This document shows positions 7,861 through 13,817 of a stretch of DNA of 21,778 nucleotides, piece by piece. The notes beneath the pieces were generated by a model. It had not been told where the DNA came from. It was given only the letters and a program-made list of their open reading frames with translations, and did not search any database. How positions within the stretch are numbered: the stretch's first letter is position 1; each line of letters opens with the position of its first letter. The DNA comes from CAYRPN01 sp964426135 (lineage in GTDB: Bacteria; Planctomycetota; Phycisphaerae; Phycisphaerales; Phycisphaeraceae), in assembly GCA_964426135.1 (NCBI GenBank), contig CAYRPN010000102.1, positions 1 to 21,778 on the forward strand, given 5' to 3'. A program made the position numbers and the translations under genes.

Positions 7861-8080
7861 GCTGTTGTTTGCGCTGTTGTTTGCGCGATTGTTTGCGCTG
7901 TTGTTTGCGCTGTTGTTTGCGCGATTGTTTGCGCTGTTGTTTGCGCTGTNNNNNNNNNNNNNNNNNNNNNNNNNNNNNNNNNNNNNNNNNNNNNNNNNNN
8001 NNNNNNNNNNNNNNNNNNNNNNNNNNNNNNNNNNNNNNNNNNNNNNNNNTGTTTGCGCGGTTGTTTGCGCGGTTGTTCAC
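7861..8080. repeat. 12-bp tandem array with AAB higher-order period
   Basis: Before the gap there are seven exact 12-bp units (7861-7944). Unit A is GCTGTTGTTTGC and unit B is GCGATTGTTTGC, in the order A A B A A B A, which gives a 36-bp higher-order repeat. After the gap the units are a third variant, GCGGTTGTTTGC (8057-8068), then decayed forms. The true copy number is hidden by the gap. Confidence 0.9.
7950..8049. other. Assembly gap of 100 N
   Basis: Exactly 100 N lie inside the 12-bp array. A round 100 usually denotes a gap of unknown length, so the real array may be shorter or longer. Confidence 0.98.
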
Positions 8081-8224
8081 CCGTTGGCCTGCGCGACGGC
8101 ACCGGGAGTTCCGCGCGTTGGTCTGCGCGACGGACGACCGGCTAGGTTGCCGGCGGTGCGCTGCGCGAACGCGTGGCCCTGTCGGGCCACCGCTAAACGG
8201 GGGAGGGATTCGCAAATGGAAAAC

Positions 8225-8247
8225 GTGGGCGATCGCCACCGCTAAAC
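8225..8247 (-). repeat. Extra TTTAGC-type arm at the VWA gene stop
   Basis: The palindromic core GGCGATCGCC (8228-8237) is followed by ACCGCTAAAC, i.e. GTTTAGCGGT on the minus strand. It has the same foot as the arms at 7791 and 8197 but a different stem. The TAG in GTTTAG (8242-8244) serves as the stop codon of the VWA gene. Confidence 0.7.
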
Positions 8248-10068
8248 GGGGAGATTGCGGCGCTGGCGGTCCGATCCGTAGCTCGCCCGGGTGAACTGCC
8301 GCGCGAACTCGATCAGTTGCTCCATCGAACTCACCGGACTGAGGTTCCAGCCATCGGCCTCCATCCGCGCGCGATTCGGATCGACGAATGCCTTGCCTTG
8401 CGGCGATTCGTTGAGGTGGGAAGGCAATTCGAGCACATACGTCCCCCCGCCTCGCGCCTTGATGACGGCCTCGCGCGCCACGTCCCATCCGAGGCGAGTG
8501 CCTGACCTGCCGGCGAGCGAACTGAAGATGTCGCTGTCGCTGACGATGAGGATATGCACGGGCCGACGGTTGCCGGTCCAGTCGCGGAACACTTCATCGA
8601 GGCGATGAATGCCGAAGCTGGTGCCGGTGCCCAGGTAATCGGTCAGGGTGGCGAGCACGGATTTTTCATCGCGCACGAAGCCGTCGGTGGTCACGGTTTT
8701 GCCCGGTTCTCCCGAGAGCGCGACCATGACTCTTGATCCGGCGCGCAGGGCCGAGAGGGCGATGATGGCGCCGGCGAGGATGGGGTACGACAGGTGGTTA
8801 GCCGGATCGCTCATGGAGCCGGAGCAGTCGACACCCAGGTACAGATCGATCGGCGTGGCGTCGATGTTGGTGCCGGGGCTGGAGCCGAAGAGGCGCTGCC
8901 GCGTGGTGATGCCGGGGATGACGAGCGGACTGGCGGTGACGCTGCCGAGCCAGTCGATGTCGTCGATGGGCGATCCGACGTCCCAGACCTCCAGTGCTTC
9001 GGGCAGCGGGTCGATGGCCTGCGGGCTTTCGCGCACGGGGAATCGCACGAGGTGGGGCAGGGCGCGCTCGCGGTAGTACCGCGCCGTGAGCTCGCGTTCA
9101 GTCAGGCCGGCGCCGGTGGCTTTCACGACCTCGATGTATTCCCAAGGCCCGCGGTAGTTTTTCATCGACTTGCGGCCGCGGTTCCCCGCCTTCGCCTGGC
9201 CGGGACCGGCGCCGGTCGGACCTTCGTCGCCGCCGGCCGACTCGTCACCATCGCCCAGTCCGGTGAGCGCATCGTCCTCGGCGGGATGCACGGCGCCATT
9301 CGCTTCACCCTCGTCGATCTCACTCAGTCCATCCGGCGAAGCGCCCAGCCCCGCGCACCGGGTGTCGTGCCAGGATGCTCGCAACGATTCGAGCCGGTTC
9401 TGCGCATCGGCCAGCATGTAAGGCAGGCACAACACCGCGAACCGGCCCGCGCCGTCGATCCATTCTTTCGCATAGCTGCGGATCAGCCGGGCGCCAAGCT
9501 GGGCGTCGGAATCGAGGCGGGCATCGATGGTTCCCCGGGCCAGCTCGCCGCGCTGAAGTTTCCAGAGGACTTCATAGATGCGCATGTAAAGCGTCCACAA
9601 CCGGCCCTGCGCGGGAAGGGCGAGCCTGCGGTAGACGCCGGCGATGTTCAGGGCGCTGCGGCGCTGCAGGCGATCGTTGATGAGCAGATCGGTGTAGAGG
9701 TTGGCGATGAACGGCGCATTTTTCTCGCGCGTGGGCAAACCGGCGCGGATGCGGGCGAGGCAGCGTGCGTTGTCGGTCAGATCAGCCGGGCAGTAGACGT
9801 GATGGCCGATTTCGTGTGCGAGGATTTCGACGGCGAACTCATCGAGCTTTTCGTCGCGAATTTTCTGCAGGCCGATGACCACGGCATGATCGACCAGACG
9901 GATCATGGCGAAGCTGCCGGTGAGATGTTCGCGTTTCTCGTCGTGCTCATTCACACACCAGCGCGGCTCGGTGAGCTGCACAAACCGGCTCCAGCACGCC
10001 AGCGCCCTGGGCCAGGCGTCGCGCCAGGCGGCGAGCAGGGTTTGAAGTGAGGTGGCGGAGGTGGACAT
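8242..10068 (-). CDS. Metallopeptidase-like protein with C-terminal VWA-like domain
   Basis: The 608-residue protein has a zincin motif HEIGHH at 85-90 in its N-terminal domain, with a possible further metal or catalytic segment LYTDLLINDRL at about 124-134. An acidic, glycine-rich linker covers about 248-300. The C-terminal half is VWA-like, with a MIDAS site DCSGS at 414-418, a TGTS segment in the next loop and IVSDSD further on. This domain pairing resembles DUF2201-type putative metallopeptidases, which usually travel with a MoxR AAA+ ATPase. No ATPase is present here; upstream is a small lipoprotein gene 315 bp away. No signal peptide is seen, so it is likely cytoplasmic. The ATG at 10068 lacks a clear ribosome site. 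The stop codon lies in a repeat arm. Enzymatic activity is inferred from motifs only. Confidence 0.88.
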   Translation of the reverse strand: MSTSATSLQTLLAAWRDAWPRALACWSRFVQLTEPRWCVNEHDEKREHLTGSFAMIRLVDHAVVIGLQKIRDEKLDEFAVEILAHEIGHHVYCPADLTDNARCLARIRAGLPTREKNAPFIANLYTDLLINDRLQRRSALNIAGVYRRLALPAQGRLWTLYMRIYEVLWKLQRGELARGTIDARLDSDAQLGARLIRSYAKEWIDGAGRFAVLCLPYMLADAQNRLESLRASWHDTRCAGLGASPDGLSEIDEGEANGAVHPAEDDALTGLGDGDESAGGDEGPTGAGPGQAKAGNRGRKSMKNYRGPWEYIEVVKATGAGLTERELTARYYRERALPHLVRFPVRESPQAIDPLPEALEVWDVGSPIDDIDWLGSVTASPLVIPGITTRQRLFGSSPGTNIDATPIDLYLGVDCSGSMSDPANHLSYPILAGAIIALSALRAGSRVMVALSGEPGKTVTTDGFVRDEKSVLATLTDYLGTGTSFGIHRLDEVFRDWTGNRRPVHILIVSDSDIFSSLAGRSGTRLGWDVAREAVIKARGGGTYVLELPSHLNESPQGKAFVDPNRARMEADGWNLSPVSSMEQLIEFARQFTRASYGSDRQRRNLPV

Positions 10069-10383
10069 GGGGCGGGCAAAGTCCGGAGTGCAAACGGAGA
10101 GGGTGATTGGCGCGACAGAACTGGAACCGCGGCGTTCTCCACCTCAAATAAAGGGGCAGAGGGCTGCCTGCGAACAGGCTGGCCGCCAAGGCAACGATAC
10201 GAAAGGGGATGCGAGCCGTCCATGTCCATGCGAACGGGTGCGGCAAGGAAAGCCGGCGACGTAGCCACCGCCGGGATTTCTTGCCGCACCTATGCGAACC
10301 GCACCCGTCATTCGACGGGTTTCGACGGCGCGATGGGATCGGATGAACCTGAAAAGAAGGGAAGAAAGGTTTGAAGATAGGGT
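10069..10383. other. Intergenic region upstream of the VWA gene
   Basis: No gene is supported in these 315 bp. The main feature is the strong hairpin at 10237-10290. The rest shows no motif I can call. Confidence 0.6.
10237..10290. repeat. Strong imperfect hairpin
   Basis: GGTGCGGCAAG (10237-10247) pairs with CTTGCCGCACC (10280-10290), and inner GAAAGCCGGC pairs with most of GCCGGGATTT around a 12-base loop. A further inverted match (ATGCGAACGGGTGCGG near 10229, facing CCGCACCCGTC near 10299) gives alternative pairings. No T tract follows on either strand, so it is not a standard terminator. Confidence 0.65.
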
Positions 10384-10542
10384 TTACGGCAAAGTCCGCC
10401 CCGCCAGACTGTCGGGCTGGACTTCCCATTCCACGGGATCTTCATGATCGCCGCAGCCGCTCAATGCGAACACGCCGAGGGCGATCAAAGCAATCAGGAT
10501 GGAATACCGGAGCCAGGCTTCCGGGTTCGAGTCTTGCCTCAC
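10384..10542 (-). CDS. Small putative lipoprotein
   Basis: The 52-residue product has one hydrophobic segment that starts SILIALIALGVFAL and leads to a lipobox-like LSGC. A short acidic tail (DHEDPVEWEV) follows. If real, it would be lipidated at that cysteine and anchored to a membrane, although the segment is long for a signal peptide and a plain membrane anchor is possible. I chose the GTG at 10542 because AAAGGA lies nine bases upstream. An ATG at 10560 in the same frame would add six residues but lacks a ribosome site. I do not recognise a family. It lies upstream of the VWA gene with a 315-bp gap. Confidence 0.5.
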   Translation of the reverse strand: MRQDSNPEAWLRYSILIALIALGVFALSGCGDHEDPVEWEVQPDSLAGRTLP

Positions 10543-10659
10543 AGTCAAAAGTCCTTTCATGGGAATCGTGAGGACATTGTAAGCGACCAAGGAAATTACG
10601 CCAGCGACGGCACGCCATCAAAACACTGATTTGGCGTAAGATGTGGAGGCCCGGTGGAT

Positions 10660-10840
10660 TAGATTCTGGCACGGCAACTTCTACGCGCGGGGATCAGAAG
10701 TGTGCATCGGAGAAGTCAAAATAGTGAATGCAAAAGTCAAAATGCAAAAGTCAGAAGCGGCGGGAGCGTCGATTTCTGACTTTTGACTTTTGCATTTTGA
10801 CTTCACTATTCTGACTTTTCCCGGCTCTGCCGGCTTAGGC
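10660..10840 (-). repeat. Composite: 88-bp repeat ends around a heptamer hairpin
   Basis: On the minus strand this starts CCTAAGCCGGC (10840) and ends with an ACTTCT/AGAAGT stem (10702-10678) and CCAGAATCTAA (10669 down to 10660). These are the two ends of the 88-bp repeat at 941 and 12955. The middle of that repeat is absent. In its place is a hairpin of two 7-bp-period arms: 10716-10757 (units GTCAAAA, TAGTGAA, TGCAAAA, GTCAGAA) and 10775-10816 (their reverse complements in nearly the same order) around a 17-base GC-rich loop. No coding function is apparent. Confidence 0.8.
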
Positions 10841-10885
10841 AGGAAGGAGATCAACCGGCGTGCAGAAACAGGTATCACACCTGAT

Positions 10886-11635
10886 TCACCGGCTGTTCCA
10901 ACCCCCGAACGCCGCGTCGATGAGGATGCCCACGACGCCGCTGGGGTACCGCGCCGTCCATTCGTAGCAGTTGGGGCCGCGACCGGTGTAGATCTGGCGA
11001 TGCGAGCTGGTGTCGATGGCGGCGTAGTTGGATCCGTTCTTGTGGGTGGTCGCCTGCTGATCGCTGCTGCCGTGGCCCGCTTCGATGCAGCAGGAGTTGA
11101 TGTGGTTCACCGGCGACTCCTCGACAATCACCGGGGTGGGCGCGCGTTCGATGCTGCCGGTTGCCGGATCGGTCCAATCCGCTTCCAGCGGAACCAGGGA
11201 GTACTTCGCACCACTGAAGGATGTGAACGACGAATAGTCGAACCGACCGTTGGAGCCCTGCCCCGTACCCCAGCCTCCCAGGACGGGCAGCGAAGGACAG
11301 CGATAGAGCTCTCGGGCGGCGGCCTCGCCGTTGACGTAGGAAAGAATGCTGCCCGCGAACGCGCCGCTGGTGCCGCGGGTCCCCACCTCGGTCCCCGCCC
11401 ACGCCTTCTGCCACATCTCCGGCCCCTCGTACCACGAGGCGGGCAGCACGCCCTTCTTGTCATCGGAGAACGTCACAAACGCCAGCATCACCTGGCGAAT
11501 CTGCGTGCGGCACTGAACATCGCGGGCGGCTTCCTTGGAATTCGCCAGACTCGGCAACGTGATGGAAATGAGCAGCACGATGATCGAAATCACCACGAGC
11601 AACTCAATCAGCGTGAATCCGCGGAATCGGGTCAT
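10886..11635 (-). CDS. Type II secretion/pilin-like protein (prepilin N-terminal domain)
   Basis: The 249-residue protein starts MTRFRGFTLIELLVVISII, a textbook class III signal: prepilin peptidase would cut after Gly6, methylate Phe7, and Glu11 would guide assembly. The hydrophobic helix spans about 7-28. The C-terminal domain is extracytoplasmic, with several cysteines (RCPSLP, NSCCIEAGH) and the ending GVVGILIDAAFGGWNSR. Planctomycetes carry many such pseudopilin-like proteins, most of unknown role and not part of a pilus operon; none of the pil or gsp machinery is present here. I chose the ATG at 11635 because the upstream frame reads through a 9-bp tandem repeat. No ribosome site is clear. 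Confidence 0.9.
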   Translation of the reverse strand: MTRFRGFTLIELLVVISIIVLLISITLPSLANSKEAARDVQCRTQIRQVMLAFVTFSDDKKGVLPASWYEGPEMWQKAWAGTEVGTRGTSGAFAGSILSYVNGEAAARELYRCPSLPVLGGWGTGQGSNGRFDYSSFTSFSGAKYSLVPLEADWTDPATGSIERAPTPVIVEESPVNHINSCCIEAGHGSSDQQATTHKNGSNYAAIDTSSHRQIYTGRGPNCYEWTARYPSGVVGILIDAAFGGWNSR

Positions 11636-11690
11636 GGGAGTACACCCGCGAAACAGTATACCTGCGAAGGAGGAAAAGAAGATGGAGGAG

Positions 11691-11726
11691 GTAAAGGAGG
11701 TAAAGGAGGTAAAGGAGGTACAGGAG
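11691..11726. repeat. 9-bp tandem repeat (GTAAAGGAG)
   Basis: Four exact 9-bp steps: GTAAAGGAG three times, then GTACAGGAG. On the plus strand each unit contains AAAGGAGG-like sequence resembling a ribosome site, but no plus-strand gene starts nearby. It lies upstream of the pseudopilin gene on its coding strand. Confidence 0.85.
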
Positions 11727-11752
11727 AACTGCACCGGTACCTGCCTTCCGTT

Positions 11753-11826
11753 GTTTAGCGACGGGGCTTGCCCCGCTCCACTTGGTTCACCGTAAGAAAA
11801 GAACGGGGCAAGCCCCGTCGCTAAAC
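11753..11826. repeat. TTTAGC-type inverted repeat, CGGGGC stem, copy 1
   Basis: A 23-bp arm (GTTTAGCGA, then CGGGGC-TT-GCCCCG) at 11753-11775 is repeated in inverse at 11804-11826, with a 28-bp spacer. The same arms occur at 12691-12766 with an unrelated spacer. It ends five bases before the stop codon of the HExxH gene. Confidence 0.92.
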
Positions 11827-11831
11827 GGCCT

Positions 11832-12671
11832 TCACTCCTTGCCGCCTTCGATCTTCACCTCGAACGCGGCGGCGATCGACCGCACAAACGCCTGACGCTT
11901 TTTCGGCGTGTTCTCGTGCCAGTTCAACAGATGTTCCTCGAACGTCCGCACTTTCCTCACGTCGCCCTCGTTCAGGTGCCAGACCGCTTCCCAATGCTCC
12001 GGCGTTTTCTCGAACAGCGGAAGCAGCGCCACCGCGACGACCTGGTTCCTGTCCCGATCCGTCGCGTTCTTCGTCAACGCCTCGGCATGCTCGCGCCGCC
12101 ACTGCGCCAGCGTCTTGTTCGCAGGCAGCAAGCCGAGTTTCATGCGATCTTCCGCGTAGGTGCGCATCGACTTCTCGTAGCCTTTCCAGTGCGCAAACAG
12201 CGGCTGCTTCTCCCAGCGGTCCGCCATCTGCCGCAGCACGAACAGGGACGCCAGCTCGCACAGCGATTCCTCGAACCACTTGTTGCTCTCATCGCCTTCG
12301 CGGTACCGGCAGAGAATGTGGCACGTCTCATGAGCGAACTGGTAGATGTACTGAGACCAATAGGTTTCACCGGTATTCAGGCGCACGAAATACTCGCCCT
12401 GTTTGCCGCGTTTGAAAAGGACGATCGGCCCGCCCCTGGGCTCCACCAGAATCGGATCGAGCTTGCGATCCGGAAAATACTGCCACAGTTCGGAAGCCGT
12501 CGCGTGCAGCACTTTGTCCACCGTTCGCAGATCGGTTTTCCACTCCTTCTCGGTGGTGATCGCGCGAATGGTCAGCGGCTGGAGCTTCGGTGCTGCGTCC
12601 TGACCCCGGGCCTGTGCCGCGGCCATCGCGAGAAGCATCACCAACGCAAAGCGGCGGAAACGTAAATCCAT
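11832..12671 (-). CDS. Secreted putative zinc metallopeptidase (HExxH)
   Basis: The 279-residue protein begins with a signal peptide (FRRFALVMLLAMAAAQARGQ, cleavage near 21-23). The key site is QFAHETCHILC, an HExxH motif at 114-118, followed about 16 residues later by WFEESLCELAS. There Glu134 or Glu135 could be the third ligand of a gluzincin-type zinc site. I cannot name a characterised family. Three start codons in frame exist (GTG 12689, ATG 12680, ATG 12671); I chose 12671 because the protein then begins with a compact signal peptide. The gene is bracketed by two copies of the same TTTAGC-type inverted repeat, whose nearest ends are 5 bp (stop side) and 19 bp (start side) away. The protein is predicted periplasmic or secreted. 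Confidence 0.75.
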   Translation of the reverse strand: MDLRFRRFALVMLLAMAAAQARGQDAAPKLQPLTIRAITTEKEWKTDLRTVDKVLHATASELWQYFPDRKLDPILVEPRGGPIVLFKRGKQGEYFVRLNTGETYWSQYIYQFAHETCHILCRYREGDESNKWFEESLCELASLFVLRQMADRWEKQPLFAHWKGYEKSMRTYAEDRMKLGLLPANKTLAQWRREHAEALTKNATDRDRNQVVAVALLPLFEKTPEHWEAVWHLNEGDVRKVRTFEEHLLNWHENTPKKRQAFVRSIAAAFEVKIEGGKE

Positions 12672-12690
12672 GTGAAACATGATCGACACA

Positions 12691-12766
12691 GTTTAGCGAC
12701 GGGGCTTGCCCCGTTCTGACGTTGCGCCCCACTGCGACGAAAGCGGGGCAAGCCCCGTCGCTAAAC
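12691..12766. repeat. TTTAGC-type inverted repeat, CGGGGC stem, copy 2
   Basis: The arms at 12691-12713 and 12744-12766 are identical to those at 11753-11826. The spacer (30 bp) has no evident similarity to the spacer of copy 1, so the arms are conserved and the loop is not. Confidence 0.92.
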
Positions 12767-12797
12767 AGGCGGAATGACGCGGGTGCGGCAGTTGAAA

Positions 12798-12947
12798 TCA
12801 CTTGTCGAATGTGCGCCAGGTCACCGCCTGCCCGCTGAAGCTCGCCCGCAGCGCCGGCAGAAGCATGCCGATCAGCAGGACGATGATCGCCACAACGAGC
12901 AACATTTCGACCAGGGTGAACACGCGATGGAACCTGACCGCGACCAT
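12798..12947 (-). CDS. Very short pseudopilin-like protein (49 residues)
   Basis: The minus strand encodes 49 residues beginning MVAVRFHRVFTLVEML, then a hydrophobic helix (LLVVAIIVLLIGMLLPAL), and ending SFSGQAVTWRTFDK before TGA. This is the N-terminal prepilin signature with phenylalanine at +1 and glutamate at +5. The residue before the cleavage point is valine instead of the near-universal glycine, and there is no C-terminal globular domain. The ATG at 12947 has AGGAAG five bases upstream, and that ribosome site lies in the edge of the 88-bp repeat. It may be a remnant of a full pseudopilin or a genuine minimal protein. It lies between two repeats and upstream of the HExxH gene. Confidence 0.6.
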   Translation of the reverse strand: MVAVRFHRVFTLVEMLLVVAIIVLLIGMLLPALRASFSGQAVTWRTFDK

Positions 12948-12954
12948 CCAAACT

Positions 12955-13042
12955 TCCTAAGCCGGCCAAGCCGGAAGGGCCAAGGGTAGAGGGATAAGAA
13001 TTTCTATGCGCCGCGCGGCGAAATTGCAGGATCAGAATCTAA
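12955..13042 (+). repeat. 88-bp dispersed repeat, copy 2
   Basis: This is 88 bp aligned without gaps to 941-1028, with 7 differences. In its hairpin the third base pair is T-A where copy 1 has C-G, a compensatory change; another pair becomes a wobble and two pairs are lost. The left edge supplies the ribosome site of the minus-strand short pseudopilin. Confidence 0.9.
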
Positions 13043-13227
13043 CAAGGCACTACGCGGATCGTGCCTGCCCATCTTCACCCAACGATACAGATCATCCCTT
13101 TTCAAGGGTTCGCCATTCCGTCTTGCAGGCGCGGGTTGTTTGATGCGCGGCCTGTGGTCTTCTGGATACATGGACATGCGCCTTGCGTTGCCCTGGCACG
13201 GGCGCTGCCCCTGAATCGGAGGATCCC

Positions 13228-13752
13228 ATGTCAATCCTGGTCCACCGCGTCGCCTTCGTGCTGCTTGTCGCCGCTGCTCTGCCGGCCGTCACCTTTGCCG
13301 ACGCCGCCAAGAGTTCCCCAGCGAGCGCGCCGGTCGAAAAGCCGCCCGAGGCGAATGCCCCGGCTGCGAAAACCCCCACGGCACGCGAACGCCTGAACAA
13401 GCAGGCGGCGGAGAGCTATCAGCGATTGAAGGAATTACGGGAAGCGCTTGTGCACCTTGAACAGGCCTTGGCGGGCAACGACGCGGACAAAGCGTGGGAG
13501 CATTCCGCCCAGCTCACCATTCTCTGGGACACGCTTCCGTCGAAGCAGCGCATTTCCTTCGAGCGTCGCTACCCCGGCACCCGGGTCCGCGTTGAGAAGG
13601 CGCTGACGGAAGGCAAGGTCCTGGCGCGCAGTGCCGCGCCCAAAGCGCCGATCGCGGCCAAATCGGCGGAAAAAGCGGACCCGGAAGTGGCCTTGGCGAG
13701 AAAGGCGGCGGAACAGTTGCCTGAACCGGAAGCCGGCAAGAAGCCGGAATAG
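13228..13752 (+). CDS. Exported protein of unknown function
   Basis: The 174-residue protein starts with a signal peptide (HRVAFVLLVAAALPAVTFA, about 6-24, cleavage near ADA). A Pro/Ala-rich linker of about 25 residues follows. A helical, probably coiled-coil region runs from about 50 to 125 (RLNKQAAESYQRLKELREAL, then QLTILWDTLPSKQRISFERR). The end is a charged Ala/Lys/Pro-rich tail. I recognise no family. The ATG at 13228 has GGAGG five bases upstream, which decides it over an in-frame ATG at 13183. It is the only plus-strand gene between the pseudopilin cluster and the GT39 gene, with which it converges. Confidence 0.75.
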   Translation: MSILVHRVAFVLLVAAALPAVTFADAAKSSPASAPVEKPPEANAPAAKTPTARERLNKQAAESYQRLKELREALVHLEQALAGNDADKAWEHSAQLTILWDTLPSKQRISFERRYPGTRVRVEKALTEGKVLARSAAPKAPIAAKSAEKADPEVALARKAAEQLPEPEAGKKPE

Positions 13753-13779
13753 AAAAACGTGGCTGCCCATTTCGGCAGC
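13753..13779 (-). terminator. Terminator of the downstream GT39 gene
   Basis: On the minus strand GCTGCC (13779-13774) pairs with GGCAGC (13767-13762) around a 6-base loop, followed by CACG and five T residues (13757-13753). It lies 38 bases past the minus-strand GT39 stop, in the convergent gap. Confidence 0.55.
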
Positions 13780-13817
13780 TTCCACACGCCAAGCTGCTCT
13801 TGCACAGACTCTGCTGC

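Larger units (their letters stand above)
7791..8200. repeat. Large TTTAGC-type inverted repeat enclosing a 12-bp array
   Basis: The left arm GTTTAGCGG plus TGGCCCGACAGGGCCA (7791-7817) is repeated in inverse at 8173-8197. Each arm is itself a palindrome (GTGGCCC-GACA-GGGCCAC). The arms bracket about 350 bp holding the 12-bp tandem array and the N gap. Both arms are flanked by runs of C or G (CCCCC before the left arm, GGGGG after the right). I see no coding frame inside; the frames that span the Ns are low-complexity repeats. Confidence 0.9.

Noticed and set aside
7861..8080. Possible CRISPR array in the 12-bp repeats
   Set aside because: Units are contiguous with no unique spacers, only 12 bp long, and no cas gene is nearby.
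7698..8488. Open frames running through the N gap with repeated QRKQ or CLRC residues
   Set aside because: They are translations of the 12-bp tandem repeat and Ns, with no homology-like sequence outside the repeat.
8794..10050. 418-residue plus-strand frame
   Set aside because: Antisense to the VWA gene, which carries real motifs.
10790..11758. 322-residue plus-strand frame
   Set aside because: Antisense to the pseudopilin gene and ends in the 9-bp repeat.
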